From Magnetococcus sp. PR-3 (GTDB taxonomy: Bacteria > Pseudomonadota > Magnetococcia > Magnetococcales > Magnetococcaceae), in NCBI RefSeq assembly GCF_036689865.1, contig NZ_JBAHUQ010000005.1, forward strand, positions 62,001-126,000: a stretch of DNA of 64,000 bases, given 5' to 3'. The translations under genes were made by a program, and so were the position numbers. Shown in pieces: positions 9,131 to 19,263 of the stretch (its first letter is position 1; each line of letters opens with the position of its first letter). The notes below the pieces were generated by a model that ran no database searches, was not told the origin of the DNA, and saw nothing but the letters and a program-made list of their open reading frames with translations.

Positions 9131-9714
9131 TGCAAGTCTGGGCGTGACGGGTAGCTTATTGAGGGGCCAACCGACCGTTTTGTCCGAGGGGGCTCAACAT
9201 CTCTACCAAAGCCGCGCATCAGTACCCCGGCAAGATCAGCGTGGAATATCCCCTCGATCGCCCTGACATGTGAGGGATGCTCGGCTTAAAAACAGCGTAT
9301 CGTGGAGGGGGGGGATGCCTGTGTGGGCGATAACGGATGGCATGTGACCATGACCCTCGACCAAGGCTTTGCCCTGGACCCACGGGGCGCTGCCCTCGAC
9401 CCGCCAGAGGCCGCGGCCCCTGGACCCGCAAGTCTGGGTGTTACGGGTAGCTTATTGAGGGGCCAACCGACCGTTTCGCCCAAGGGGGCTCAACATCTCT
9501 ACCAAAGCCGCGCATCAGTACCCCGGCAAGATCAGCGTGGAATATCCTCACGATCGCCCTGACATGTGAGGGATGCTCGGCTTAAAAACAGCGTATCGTG
9601 GAGGGGGGGCTATAAAGGATGGTTTGTGACCATGACCCTCGACCAAGGCTTTGCCCTGGACCCACGGGGCGCTGCCCTCGACCCGCCAGAGGCCGCGGCC
9701 CCTGGACCCGCAAG
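9131..9714. repeat. tandem direct repeat, unit about 282-296 bp, two copies
   Basis: The segment starting GCAAGTCTGGG at 9132 recurs at 9428, 296 bases later. The segment starting CATGACCCTCGACC at 9349 recurs at 9631, 282 bases later and almost identical. The first half of each unit (to a run of Gs after CGTATCGTGGAGG) is highly conserved; the short stretch between the halves varies in length. The second half has internal degenerate sub-repeats of CCCTSGACC type. A partial boundary copy precedes the first unit (near 9120-9131) and ends the second at 9714. No believable gene is encoded. Confidence 0.9.
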
Positions 9715-9726
9715 CTTAACGGCCAT

Positions 9727-9764
9727 AAAAAACCCCCGTTGCCATAGACAACGGGGGTTTTCTT
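9727..9764 (-). terminator. intrinsic terminator of prpE
   Basis: A perfect 13-base stem (arms 9729-9741 and 9749-9761, loop 7) with AT-rich flanks on both sides. On the minus strand it lies about 25 bases beyond the prpE stop and is followed by a T-run. The symmetry would let it work in both directions. Confidence 0.88.
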
Positions 9765-9787
9765 TCATGCAGCTTGTCTAAACAAAT

Positions 9788-11668
9788 TTAGCTCTTACAG
9801 GCCTCTTTGATCTTATCCAGAGCAGAGGCATCTTCAATCGTCGGCAAATCACCAGGATCACGACCCTCATTGATCGCCACAATCGCACGACGCAACACTT
9901 TACCCGAACGTGTCTTCGGTAGAGCCGTCACAACACGCACAAAATGTGGACGGGCCACAGGACCCAACTCACTACCCACATGGGTTTTTAGATCCTTCTC
10001 AGTCGGCTCATCCACACCCGTGGTAAGAACCACAAAACAGCTAATAGCCTGACCACGCAGCTCATCTTTAATACCAATCGCCGCAGCTTCAGCTACCGCA
10101 GGATGTGAGCAGAGTGCCTCCTCAATTTCCCGCGTACCCAAACGGTGACCCGCAACGTTAATAACATCGTCATCACGGCCCATGATGTAATAGTAACCAT
10201 CATCATCATACACCGCAGAATCAAAGGTTGCGTACATCGGCTCCTTCATCCGGCTGAAGTAGGTCTGTACAAAACGCTCATCGTCACCCCAAATGGTGCT
10301 CAAGTTACCAGGAGGTAGAGGGGGGCGGATCATTAAGGAGCCTTTGGTGTTTGGCTCCGCAGGCTTTTGGGTCAGATCATCAATCAACACCACATCATAA
10401 CCATAAGCAGGACGGCAGGGAGAACCAAACTTGGTCTCCATTAAACCCATACCTTTAAAGTTGGTCAAAATGGGCCAGCCCGTCTCGGTCTGCCAGTAGT
10501 TATCAACCACAGGTGAATTCTTCAAAGCACTGGTGACCCAACGGTGGGTCTCACGATCCAGTGGCTCACCCGCTAGGAACATGGATTCCATACTGGTTAG
10601 ATCATATTTCCAAATCCACTCTTCACCAGACTTCTTAAGCAGACGAATGGCTGTGGGGGAGGTAAAGAGGCAGTTAACCTTATACTTCTCAACCAGTGAC
10701 CACCAAACACCTGGATCTGGACGGATGGGTAGACCCTCATAGACCAAAGTAGTTGCACCCGTTAACAGAGGTGCATACACAATGTAGGAGTGACCAACAA
10801 CCCAGCCCACATCCGAGCCCGCAAACATTACCTGACCAGGCTCAACACCATAAATATGCTTCATAGAAGCACGCATGGAGACCGCATGGCCACCGGTATC
10901 CCGCTGCACACCCTTAGGTTTGCCCGTGGTGCCGGAGGTGTAGAGAATATAGCTTGGATGGGAAGATTCAACCCACTCAGGATCAACCACAGCACCCGCA
11001 TGCTTGGCAATTTCCGTCGCAAAATCATAGTCGCCATCACCCATTTTTAGATCGGGATCCAGCTCACGATTAATCAGGAGTACTTTAGGACGCTCAACCT
11101 CAATCTGGGCAAGGGCCTCATCCAGCAGCGGCTTGTAAGGGACCACTTTGCCACCACGAATACCGGCATCAACTGTCACCACCAACTTGGGTGAAGCATC
11201 ATCAACACGAGAGGCCAGGGCCGTACTGGCAAAACCACCAAACACCACAGAGTGAACAGCCCCAATACGCACACACGCAAGCATGACGGGAATCACTTCA
11301 GGAATCATCGGTAGGTAGACCAGTACACGGTCCCCTTTACCCAATCCCATATCCTTCAGCAGTGCGGCATACTCATTAACCTGACGATAGAGTTCGTTAT
11401 AGGTGGTGGTGGTCTCTTTATCCACTTCTGTAGAGACCCAGATAATCGCATTCTGGTCACCACGCTCAGCAACATGACGATCTACCGCGTTGTAGCACAG
11501 GTTGGTGGTGCCATCAGGAAACCAGTTGGCAAAGGGGGGCTTGTCGTATTCCAAAACCGTTTCAAACGGTTTTTCCCAATGAATCAGCTCGGCTTGCTCT
11601 TTCCAAAAGCCGTCGCGGTCTTCGATAGAGCGCTTGTGAAACGCTTCGTACTTTTCGCGATTTTCCAT
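9788..11668 (-). CDS. prpE: propionyl-CoA synthetase (propionate-CoA ligase)
   Basis: Activates propionate with ATP and CoA to propionyl-CoA through an acyl-adenylate. It is an ANL-family enzyme of about 626 residues with the AMP-binding motif TSGTTGKPKG, YWQTETGWP, the hinge region GRDDDVINVAGHR and the acyl-transfer lysine in RSGKVLRR. The order of motifs (including DPDLKMG and RDTGGH) fits PrpE rather than acetyl-CoA synthetase, and the next genes upstream consume propionyl-CoA. AGGAG lies nine bases before the ATG at 11668 but directly abuts the ATG at 11677, so the inner start is more likely. It is separated from mce by a 350-base gap with a hairpin, so it may have its own promoter. Acetate may be a side substrate. 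Confidence 0.9.
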   Translation of the reverse strand: MENREKYEAFHKRSIEDRDGFWKEQAELIHWEKPFETVLEYDKPPFANWFPDGTTNLCYNAVDRHVAERGDQNAIIWVSTEVDKETTTTYNELYRQVNEYAALLKDMGLGKGDRVLVYLPMIPEVIPVMLACVRIGAVHSVVFGGFASTALASRVDDASPKLVVTVDAGIRGGKVVPYKPLLDEALAQIEVERPKVLLINRELDPDLKMGDGDYDFATEIAKHAGAVVDPEWVESSHPSYILYTSGTTGKPKGVQRDTGGHAVSMRASMKHIYGVEPGQVMFAGSDVGWVVGHSYIVYAPLLTGATTLVYEGLPIRPDPGVWWSLVEKYKVNCLFTSPTAIRLLKKSGEEWIWKYDLTSMESMFLAGEPLDRETHRWVTSALKNSPVVDNYWQTETGWPILTNFKGMGLMETKFGSPCRPAYGYDVVLIDDLTQKPAEPNTKGSLMIRPPLPPGNLSTIWGDDERFVQTYFSRMKEPMYATFDSAVYDDDGYYYIMGRDDDVINVAGHRLGTREIEEALCSHPAVAEAAAIGIKDELRGQAISCFVVLTTGVDEPTEKDLKTHVGSELGPVARPHFVRVVTALPKTRSGKVLRRAIVAINEGRDPGDLPTIEDASALDKIKEACKS

Positions 11669-12018
11669 ACTGGTCATCTCCTAAGTACCTGTGATGCATC
11701 CCATAACGGGTAGGTTAAGTTTTGGGTTTAATAGCCCGGAAGGGTTTCCTGTGTTGCCCAGGTTTTCCATATGTTGAGCTTCCAGACTGTGCCCCTCTAC
11801 GCCTAAAACAAAGGTATGAGGGGGGCAAGGAGAGACCTGCTCTGGTCCCCCCTCGGTTTTCTGCTTAGAGTGATCCATAACATGCACACCTAGAAACAGC
11901 GTATTTACATCAGTAAGTGTTTGCTTTAAGGGTAAATATACGGCTCTAACAGTTCTAGGTTCTACATGTTTGGCCAAAGGTCCCATGGTGGTTGTGTGCA
12001 ACCACCATGGGCTGTTCT
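11669..12018. other. gap between mce and prpE
   Basis: About 350 bases. It holds a strong hairpin at 11982-12011 and presumably a promoter or leader for prpE. A 106-codon minus-strand frame covers it but lacks any recognisable feature, and I do not call it. Confidence 0.5.
11982..12011 (-). terminator. strong hairpin just after mce, without T-run
   Basis: Perfect 13-base inverted repeat (CCCATGGTGGTTG and its complement, loop TGTG) seven bases beyond the mce stop. No T-run follows on the minus strand, so it may be an RNA-stabilising or partially terminating structure between mce and prpE rather than a standard terminator. Confidence 0.55.
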
Positions 12019-12423
12019 TTAGGCCTGTTCCAGTTCGACCAATGTTCCGCAGAAGTCTTTGGGGTGCAGAAAAATGACCGGCTTACCATGGGCGCCAATT
12101 TTAGGCTCTGTACCCAATACCCGTGCCCCTTCTGCTTTCATTTTATCCATAGCTGCATGGATATCTTCCACTTCATAACAAACATGATGCATGCCGCCTG
12201 AAGGGTTTTTCTCCAAAAACTTGGCGATAGGGCTGTTCTCTCCAAAGGGGTGTAACAGCTCAATATTGGTGTTCGGTAAACGTACAAAGACGGTGGTTAC
12301 ACCATGCTCTGCAAGATCTTCCCGTTCACTCAACGTACCCCCTAAAACATCGCGATATTGTTTTTCAGCCGCATCTAGATCCGCCACCGCAATGGCAACA
12401 TGGTTTAAGCGTCCAATCATCAT
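12019..12423 (-). CDS. mce: methylmalonyl-CoA epimerase
   Basis: Interconverts (2S)- and (2R)-methylmalonyl-CoA, linking propionyl-CoA carboxylase to the mutase. It is a 134-residue vicinal-oxygen-chelate (glyoxalase-fold) protein with two beta-alpha-beta modules. Metal ligands are visible as His in LNHVAIAV, His in MHHVCYEV and Glu in TLVELEQ. AGGAG lies three bases before the first of two adjacent ATG codons (12423 and 12420), and either could be used. The gene begins nine bases after pccA stops, in the same operon. Confidence 0.93.
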   Translation of the reverse strand: MMIGRLNHVAIAVADLDAAEKQYRDVLGGTLSEREDLAEHGVTTVFVRLPNTNIELLHPFGENSPIAKFLEKNPSGGMHHVCYEVEDIHAAMDKMKAEGARVLGTEPKIGAHGKPVIFLHPKDFCGTLVELEQA

Positions 12424-12432
12424 GTGCTCCTA

Positions 12433-14391
12433 TTACTCAAAGGTCATGATGACACTATCGGCCTCAACCGCATCACCAGGCTCAGCCTCAATGGTTTTGA
12501 CGATCACATCCTTCTCCGTGCGCATGATGTTTTCCATCTTCATCGCTTCAAGTACGCAAACCGCTTCGCCAGCAGAGATCTTATCCCCAACTTTAACATT
12601 GATCTTAAGAACCAAACCGGGCATGGGGGTGATGAGCATTTTGGAGGTATCGGGTGGTACCTTCACCGGCATCAACTGAGCAAGCTCATGTTGATGTGGG
12701 GTGCGCACAGCAACTTTGACCTGACGCCCCCCGCGGGTAATCAGATACCCCTCTTCCAGCTTCTCCACACCAAAGGTGCAGGCATGGCGTGCAATATGGA
12801 ACGTGACCTTTTTGGCGCCGGGTTGGTGAACACCAGCAACCTCAAAGGTTGGGCCATCTTCAAACGCAACAAGATCTTCACCATCAACCTCTTTAAAGGT
12901 TAAGGGAACAACCTCATCATCAACCGACACAACCCATGCTTTTTCTGGGCCCAGGTCCATGAGCAGCTCTTGCTCAGTCTGCTCAATGTAGCTACCCGCT
13001 ATGGCAAACAGTTGAATATCCGCCTTGGTCAGGGGTGCCCCTTCAAAACCATCGGGATACTCCTCCGCAATAAAGGCGGTGGTGATATTGCCTTTGATGA
13101 AGCGGGGGTGCTTAAGGACGGCATTGAGGAAATCAATGTTATGACCGGGACCCTCAATAAGGTAGGCGTCCAAGGCATCGCGCATATGTTCAATGGCTTC
13201 ACCACGGTCTTTACCCCAGGTGATCAACTTGGCGATCATGGGATCATAAAACAGGGACACTTCCCCCCCCGCAAAGACACCGGTATCCACCCGTACATGG
13301 GCACTCTCTTCCGGTGGTGTATAACGGACCAAACGTCCGACGGATGGCAGGAAGTTACGGTAGGGGTTTTCTGCATAAACACGGCTCTCAATGGACCAGC
13401 CATCGAGCTTAACATCATCCTGGCTAAAGGAGAGTTTTTCACCCCGAGCAACACGGATCATTTGCTCAACCAGATCCAGCCCGGTGATATACTCAGTAAC
13501 AGGGTGTTCCACCTGCAAGCGGGTGTTCATCTCCAGGAAGTAGAAGCCTTTGTCGGCACCCACCACAAACTCAACGGTACCGGCAGAGACATAGTCTACA
13601 GCTTGAGCCAAGGCAACAGCCTGTTCACCCATGGCTTTACGCATGGCGGGATCAACAAAAGGTGAGGGGGCCTCCTCAATAACCTTCTGGTTTCGACGTT
13701 GAATAGAGCACTCACGCTCATTCAAGTACACACCATTACCGTGGTCATCGCACAGCACCTGAATCTCAATATGACGGGGGCTCTCAATAAACTTCTCAAT
13801 AAACACCCGGCCATCGCCAAAATAGGAGAGACCTTCGTTGGTCGCCGTTTGCCACCCTTCTGCGGCCTCCACATCATTGGTGGCAATACGCATACCCTTA
13901 CCACCGCCACCCGCACTGGCTTTGATCATAACGGGATAGCCAATTTTTTGGGCAATACGTACAGCTTCATCGGCATTTTCAATAATGCCCATATGGCCAG
14001 GAATGGTGCTGACGTTGGCATCCTGAGCCAGCTTCTTAGAGCTGATCTTATCTCCCATGGCATCCATCGCATAGGGCTTTGGACCAATAAAGGTAATGCC
14101 TTTTTCTTCTAAACGACGGCCAAACTCGGAGTTTTCGGAAAGAAAACCATAACCGGGGTGCACGGCATCTGCGCCGGATTTCTCAATCACTTCTAGGATT
14201 TTATCCATCACCAGATAGGATTGATTACTGGCTGCTGGGCCGATCAAATAGGCTTCATCCGCCATGCGCACGTGTAGCGCTTCTGTATCGGCTTCAGAGT
14301 AAACGGCCACGGTCTTAATGCCCATTTTACGGGCGGTTTTGATCACGCGGCAGGCAATTTCGCCGCGGTTGGCGATGAGAATCTTCTGCAT
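12433..14391 (-). CDS. pccA: propionyl-CoA carboxylase alpha subunit (biotin carboxylase and biotin carrier)
   Basis: Carboxylates the biotin cofactor with ATP and bicarbonate for transfer to propionyl-CoA by PccB. About 652 residues. The biotin carboxylase domain is N-terminal (starts MQKILIANRGEIA, with the ATP-grasp loop SAGGGGKGM and RLQVEHPVTE). The linker domain follows, and the biotin carrier domain is at the end with EAMKMEN, biotinylated at Lys618. The ATG at 14391 follows AAGGAG by nine bases; the longer frame to 14448 overlaps pccB and is not credible. The pccB stop lies just downstream of this start, a 14-base distance inside the coupled region. Position next to pccB, mce and the mutase favours propionyl- over acetyl- or methylcrotonyl-CoA. 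Confidence 0.93.
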   Translation of the reverse strand: MQKILIANRGEIACRVIKTARKMGIKTVAVYSEADTEALHVRMADEAYLIGPAASNQSYLVMDKILEVIEKSGADAVHPGYGFLSENSEFGRRLEEKGITFIGPKPYAMDAMGDKISSKKLAQDANVSTIPGHMGIIENADEAVRIAQKIGYPVMIKASAGGGGKGMRIATNDVEAAEGWQTATNEGLSYFGDGRVFIEKFIESPRHIEIQVLCDDHGNGVYLNERECSIQRRNQKVIEEAPSPFVDPAMRKAMGEQAVALAQAVDYVSAGTVEFVVGADKGFYFLEMNTRLQVEHPVTEYITGLDLVEQMIRVARGEKLSFSQDDVKLDGWSIESRVYAENPYRNFLPSVGRLVRYTPPEESAHVRVDTGVFAGGEVSLFYDPMIAKLITWGKDRGEAIEHMRDALDAYLIEGPGHNIDFLNAVLKHPRFIKGNITTAFIAEEYPDGFEGAPLTKADIQLFAIAGSYIEQTEQELLMDLGPEKAWVVSVDDEVVPLTFKEVDGEDLVAFEDGPTFEVAGVHQPGAKKVTFHIARHACTFGVEKLEEGYLITRGGRQVKVAVRTPHQHELAQLMPVKVPPDTSKMLITPMPGLVLKINVKVGDKISAGEAVCVLEAMKMENIMRTEKDVIVKTIEAEPGDAVEADSVIMTFE

Positions 14392-14404
14392 GACTGTCCG
14401 CTCC

Positions 14405-15949
14405 TTACAGGGGCATGTTGGCGTGTTTTTTCCAAGGATTTTCGACATTCTTGTCCTGCATCAGACGCAGGCCCCGAATCACCCGATATCGGGTGTTGTG
14501 AGGCATGATGACATCATCGATAAAGCCCTTGTTGGCAGCAATGAAGGGATTGGCGAACTTTTCGGTATACTCGTCCGTCTTTTCCTTCAGCTTGGCCTCT
14601 GGATCCTCTGCATCTTTGATCTCGTTACGGAAGATGATTTCCGATGCACCCTTGGGTCCCATCACCGCAATCTCTGCATTGGGCCATGCATAATTTAGAT
14701 CACCACGTAGATGCTTAGATGCCATCACGTCATAAGCGCCACCGTAGGCTTTACGGGTAATGACGGTAATCTTGGGTACGGTACACTCCGCATAGGCATA
14801 GAGCAGTTTTGCCCCATGTTTAATAATACCGCCCAGCTCTTGTTGGGTACCGGGCAGGAAGCCAGGAACATCCACAAAGGTGACAATGGGAATATTAAAG
14901 CAGTCACAAAAGCGTACAAAGCGCGCAGCTTTAATGGCGGAGTTGATGTCCAGGCAGCCGGCCAGTACCAGAGGTTGGTTGGCGACAATACCGACAGAAC
15001 GACCTTCCATACGGCCAAAGCCGATGATGATGTTCTTGGCATAGCCCTCCTGCACCTCCATAAAGTCGTTGTTATCGACAACCTTCTCGATCAACTCCTT
15101 CATGTCATAGGGTTTGGTGGCATCGTTGGGTACCAGATAGTCCAGGGTCTCATCCTGTCGTTGCGCTGGATCCTTGGTCTCAACGATGGGGGCTTCTTCG
15201 GTATTGTTAGAGGGCAAAAAGCCCATCAGGCGGCGTAACTGCTTGAGCATGCCCATATCGTTATCAAAGGCAAAGTCTGCAACACCAGATTTGGTAGAGT
15301 GGGTAACGGCTCCACCCAGATCTTCGGCGGTTACCTCTTCATGGGTCACGGTTTTCACCACATCGGGCCCGGTGACGAACATGTAAGAGGTATCTTTGAC
15401 CATGGCAATAAAGTCAGTCAGGGCTGGGGAGTAGACGGCACCCCCTGCGCAAGGACCCATAATGGCCGAAATTTGTGGAATAACGCCGGAGGCCATCACA
15501 TTCCGTTGGAACACTTCCGCATAACCAGCCAAAGATCCCACACCTTCGTGAATACGTGCCCCGCCAGAATCGTTCAAGCCAATGACCGGTGCGCCAACCT
15601 TCATCGCCATATCCATGATTTTACAAATCTTGGTGGCATTGGCTTCAGAAAGTGAACCACCGAACACGGTGAAGTCCTGAGAGAAGACAAAGATCGGACG
15701 ACCATTAATGGTGCCATGCCCTGTAACAACACCGTCACCAGAGATCTGTTTGTCTTCCATACCAAAGTCGGTACAGTTATGGGTGACAAACATATCCAGC
15801 TCTTCAAAGGAGCCTTCGTCCATCAATACTTCAATACGTTCACGGGCGGTAAGTTTACCCCGTGCGTGTTGGCTATCAATACGTTTCTGACCACCACCAA
15901 GGCGGGCTTGGCTGCGCAGATCGTCAAGTTTTTGAATAATTTCCTGCAT
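14405..15949 (-). CDS. pccB: propionyl-CoA carboxylase beta subunit (carboxyltransferase)
   Basis: Transfers the carboxyl group from biotin to propionyl-CoA, giving (S)-methylmalonyl-CoA. It has 514 residues with both crotonase-like halves of a carboxyltransferase: the N half has [16 protein letters not shown] and [12 protein letters not shown], and the C half has GFLPGTQQE and [11 protein letters not shown], with the oxyanion glycine pairs. Length and motifs fit PccB of bacterial acyl-CoA carboxylases. It lies between meaB and pccA on the same strand; 173 bases separate it from meaB, so an internal promoter is possible. Confidence 0.94.
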   Translation of the reverse strand: MQEIIQKLDDLRSQARLGGGQKRIDSQHARGKLTARERIEVLMDEGSFEELDMFVTHNCTDFGMEDKQISGDGVVTGHGTINGRPIFVFSQDFTVFGGSLSEANATKICKIMDMAMKVGAPVIGLNDSGGARIHEGVGSLAGYAEVFQRNVMASGVIPQISAIMGPCAGGAVYSPALTDFIAMVKDTSYMFVTGPDVVKTVTHEEVTAEDLGGAVTHSTKSGVADFAFDNDMGMLKQLRRLMGFLPSNNTEEAPIVETKDPAQRQDETLDYLVPNDATKPYDMKELIEKVVDNNDFMEVQEGYAKNIIIGFGRMEGRSVGIVANQPLVLAGCLDINSAIKAARFVRFCDCFNIPIVTFVDVPGFLPGTQQELGGIIKHGAKLLYAYAECTVPKITVITRKAYGGAYDVMASKHLRGDLNYAWPNAEIAVMGPKGASEIIFRNEIKDAEDPEAKLKEKTDEYTEKFANPFIAANKGFIDDVIMPHNTRYRVIRGLRLMQDKNVENPWKKHANMPL

Positions 15950-16122
15950 GGCGAGGATATCTCCCGTAGGAAAATGGGGGCTTTTGCCCAGGTTTTGTTA
16001 TCACGTGTATGTACGTTTTGCCCCTTATCTCATCTCACGCAGGTAGCCTTGGGAGAAAGATAAGCGTGCTGGGGTTGAGACCATTGGCTCACACCCCATT
16101 TAATGTTCCTACCTCTAAGAGC

Positions 16123-17109
16123 TTAGGGTGCTTTTGTAAAACGATCCAACAGCTCTTCAGCGGCGCCAACCGCGGTGGTTTTGCCAGCTACAACATCAGA
16201 TTCTAAATGCGTAAGAATCTCTTGTACCTCAGGGTGGGCCATAAACCGCTGTTTCAAACCATCCTGTACCAGATCCCACATCCATGCTTTTGATTGCTCT
16301 TGGCGCTTGTGGGTTAAGGCTCCAGACTCTTTCATGGTTGTTTGAAAGCGGGACAATAGCGCCCACACATCATCCAAACCGCTCTGTTCAAAGGCACTCA
16401 TGGTGGTGACTTCAGGATCCCAACCAATAGAACCCCCATGCAACAGCTTTAGGGCAGAGCGAACCCCCGCAGCGGTCTGTTGGGCTGCATCAACAAAAGC
16501 ACCATCACATTTGTTGACCAACACCACATCGGCCAACTCCATGATGCCCCGTTTCATCCCCTGCAGCTCATCCCCTGCATTGGGTAAAGCGACCAAAGCG
16601 AATAGGTCAACCATGCCCGCAACGAGGGTCTCACTCTGTCCTACACCGACGGTTTCAATGAGTATGATATCAAAACCTGCGGCCTCTAGAATTAACTGAG
16701 ACTCCCGTGTACGACGCGCCACCCCTCCTAAACTACGCCCTGCAGGTGAAGGGCGAATAAAGGCCTGTTTGGCCCCGGTTAGCTGTGCCATCCGGGTTTT
16801 ATCACCCAAAATGGAACCCCCACTCCGGCTGGATGATGGATCAACCGCCAACACCCCAACCTTGAGCCCTTGTTCAATGAGGTAAAGGCCGAATACTTCA
16901 ATAAAGGTGCTCTTTCCCGCACCGGGCGGGCCACTAATGCCCACCCGCAAAGCCCCACCTGTATGGGGCATCAGCCGGGTGAGTAGGGCACGTCCTAATT
17001 CGGCATCCTGGGGGCGGGCGCTCTCTACCAGCGTAATCGCCTTGGCCACCATACGCCGGTTGCCATCCAGCACACCTGCAACGAACTCATGGATTGTATG
17101 CCGAGCCAT
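16123..17109 (-). CDS. meaB: MeaB/ArgK-type GTPase chaperone of methylmalonyl-CoA mutase
   Basis: A G3E GTPase that protects and reloads the B12 cofactor of methylmalonyl-CoA mutase. It has 328 residues, with Walker A GPPGAGKST at 60-68, the DPSS switch region VDPSSSRSGGSILGDKTRM, ETVGVGQSE, and NKCDG for guanine recognition. It starts nine bases after the mutase stop, the usual pairing for this chaperone. Older annotations call the family ArgK or LAO/AO transport ATPase; no arginine role is suggested here. Confidence 0.93.
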   Translation of the reverse strand: MARHTIHEFVAGVLDGNRRMVAKAITLVESARPQDAELGRALLTRLMPHTGGALRVGISGPPGAGKSTFIEVFGLYLIEQGLKVGVLAVDPSSSRSGGSILGDKTRMAQLTGAKQAFIRPSPAGRSLGGVARRTRESQLILEAAGFDIILIETVGVGQSETLVAGMVDLFALVALPNAGDELQGMKRGIMELADVVLVNKCDGAFVDAAQQTAAGVRSALKLLHGGSIGWDPEVTTMSAFEQSGLDDVWALLSRFQTTMKESGALTHKRQEQSKAWMWDLVQDGLKQRFMAHPEVQEILTHLESDVVAGKTTAVGAAEELLDRFTKAP

Positions 17110-17118
17110 GGATATGTC

Positions 17119-19263
17119 TTAACCCCGAGCGGCGCGAATAGCTTTCAGGACGCGTCCGGCAGCATCCACAACAGAGGTGCCAGGGCCAAAGATCTCCGCA
17201 ACGCCTGCGGCCTTAAGCTTTTCATAATCCTGTTCAGGGATGACACCACCGGCCACCACCAAAACATCTTCCGCTTGTTCTGCTTTCAATGCGCTAACCA
17301 GAGCGGGAATTAAGGTGTGGTGAGCACCAGCCAGGGTTGAGACACCCAGTACATGGACATCGTTTTCAACCGCTTGCTGCGCTGCCTCCTCCGGTGTTTG
17401 GAACAAGGGGCCTAAATCCACATCAAAGCCTAAATCTGCAAAGGCACTGGCAATCACCTTGGCACCACGGTCGTGGCCATCTTGCCCCATTTTTACCACC
17501 AGCAGGCGGGGGCGTCGGCCCTCTTCCTCCGTAAAGGCATCGATATCTTTACGCAGGGCAATCCACGTTTCATCTTCTTCCCACACTTTGCCATATACCC
17601 CTGTGGTTGCCTGACCTTTATCCTTAAAGCGGCCATAGACCTTCTCCATCGCCATGGTGATCTCTCCACCGGTGGCGCGGGCTTCGGTTGCTTCAATGGA
17701 TAGAGCCAGGAGGTTGCCTTCACCCGATTCGGCAGCTTGGGTAATGCGACCCAGAATATCCGCGACCTTGGCGTCATCTCTGCTGGCCTTGATCTTGGCC
17801 AAACGTTCCAGTTGTGATTTACGCACCGCTTCGTTATCCACCACCAAAACATCCACAGGATCTTCTTCAGGTGGGCGGTATTTGTTGACCCCTACAATGA
17901 CATCCAGGCCTTTATCAATACGGGCTTGACGTTCAGCAGCAGAGGCTTCAATACGGCGGCTGGGCAAGCCGGCGGCAATGGCTTTGACCATGCCACCTTT
18001 CTCTTCCACTTCTTCAAAGATCTCCCACGCTTTGTCGGCCAGCTCTTTGGTGAGAGATTCCATCATGTAGGAGCCAGCCCAAGGATCAACCACATTGGTA
18101 ATGTGGGTCTCTTCCTGCAAAATCAGCTGGGTGTTCCGCGCAATACGGGCAGAAAAGTCGGTGGGTAGAGCCATGGCCTCATCCAGGGCATTGGTATGCA
18201 GCGACTGGGTACCCCCAAAAACAGCGGCCATGGCCTCAATGGTGGTACGAACCACGTTATTATACGGATCTTGACTGGTCAGCGACCAACCGGAGGTCTG
18301 GCAATGGGTGCGCAGCATGGAAGAGCGGGGGTTGGAAGGGGAGAATCCTTCCATAATGCGGGTCCACAGCAGGCGGGCCGCGCGTAACTTGGCCACCTCC
18401 ATATAGAAGTTCATGCCAATACCAAAGAAGAACGACAGACGAGGTGCAAAGTCATCGACCGACAAACCTCGAGAGATGGCCGTTTCCACATAGGCTTTAC
18501 CATCCGCCAAGGTATAGGCCAGCTCCAGGGCGGCATCGGCACCAGCCTCTTGAATATGGTAACCAGAGATGGAGATGGTATTAAACTTGGGCATATGCTC
18601 TGAGGCATAACCAATGATATCCCCAATAATGCGCATGGAGGGCTCAGGGGGGTAAATATAGGTATTGCGGACCATGAACTCTTTGAGAATATCGTTCTGA
18701 ATGGTGCCGCTCAGTTTATCTGCCGAAACCCCTTGCTCACGGGCTGCCACCACATAGCCAGCCAAAATGGGCAAAACAGCGCCGTTCATGGTCATGGAGA
18801 CCGATACTTTATCCAGTGGAATATCATCAAAGAGGATTTTCATATCCTCAACACTGTCAATGGCCACGCCAGCTTTACCTACATCCCCTACCACACGGGG
18901 GTGGTCAGAGTCATAACCACGGTGTGTGGCCAGATCAAAGGCCACAGAGACCCCTTGACCACCCGCAGCGAGTGCGCGCTTGTAAAAGGCGTTGGACTCC
19001 TCCGCAGTGGAAAAACCGGCATATTGTCGGATGGTCCAGGGACGGCTGGCATACATGGTGGGGTAGGGGCCCCGGGTATAGGGTTCCATACCGGGCATAC
19101 TATCAGCCTGCCACGTATCACCAGGGATGTCCGCTGCGGTATAAAGAGACTTAACCTCAATACCTTCTGCGCTTTGCCAGTTTAGGTTTTCCAGGGGTTT
19201 GCCCTTTAAACTTTTACTTGCCAGTGCTTGCCAATCCGCGACCGTGGGCTTGCTGTCAGCCAT
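17119..19263 (-). CDS. scpA: methylmalonyl-CoA mutase, single-chain form
   Basis: A B12-dependent isomerase turning (R)-methylmalonyl-CoA into succinyl-CoA. It has 714 residues, the length of the large/active chain. The N-terminal TIM barrel has [18 protein letters not shown] and the substrate region [19 protein letters not shown]. The C-terminal cobalamin domain has DGHDRG with His597 as the expected cobalt ligand. No small subunit gene is next to it, so it should be the homodimeric type. An AAGGGGG site precedes the ATG at 19263. It heads the operon mutase-meaB-pccB-pccA-mce, and its promoter must lie in the AT-rich region to the right. Confidence 0.95.
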   Translation of the reverse strand: MADSKPTVADWQALASKSLKGKPLENLNWQSAEGIEVKSLYTAADIPGDTWQADSMPGMEPYTRGPYPTMYASRPWTIRQYAGFSTAEESNAFYKRALAAGGQGVSVAFDLATHRGYDSDHPRVVGDVGKAGVAIDSVEDMKILFDDIPLDKVSVSMTMNGAVLPILAGYVVAAREQGVSADKLSGTIQNDILKEFMVRNTYIYPPEPSMRIIGDIIGYASEHMPKFNTISISGYHIQEAGADAALELAYTLADGKAYVETAISRGLSVDDFAPRLSFFFGIGMNFYMEVAKLRAARLLWTRIMEGFSPSNPRSSMLRTHCQTSGWSLTSQDPYNNVVRTTIEAMAAVFGGTQSLHTNALDEAMALPTDFSARIARNTQLILQEETHITNVVDPWAGSYMMESLTKELADKAWEIFEEVEEKGGMVKAIAAGLPSRRIEASAAERQARIDKGLDVIVGVNKYRPPEEDPVDVLVVDNEAVRKSQLERLAKIKASRDDAKVADILGRITQAAESGEGNLLALSIEATEARATGGEITMAMEKVYGRFKDKGQATTGVYGKVWEEDETWIALRKDIDAFTEEEGRRPRLLVVKMGQDGHDRGAKVIASAFADLGFDVDLGPLFQTPEEAAQQAVENDVHVLGVSTLAGAHHTLIPALVSALKAEQAEDVLVVAGGVIPEQDYEKLKAAGVAEIFGPGTSVVDAAGRVLKAIRAARG

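Larger units (their letters stand above)
8687..9787. other. long intergenic region with tandem repeat
   Basis: About 1.1 kb with no supported gene. The right half is taken up by the tandem repeat at 9131-9714 and by the terminator at 9727-9764. Frames within it are by-products of the repeat. Confidence 0.6.

Noticed and set aside
9072-9781. Plus- and minus-strand frames inside the tandem repeat
   Set aside because: They exist in several frames only because the repeat is GC-rich and lacks stops; they repeat the same text and have no ribosome site or family.
9788-11668. Acetyl-CoA synthetase instead of PrpE
   Set aside because: Motif details and length fit PrpE, and the other genes of the block all act on propionyl-CoA.
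11681-12001. 106-codon minus-strand frame between mce and prpE
   Set aside because: It covers the hairpin, shows no domain or ribosome site and has an unlikely composition.
13699-14112. Long plus-strand frames within pccA and neighbours
   Set aside because: They mirror the codon pattern of well-identified genes on the minus strand.
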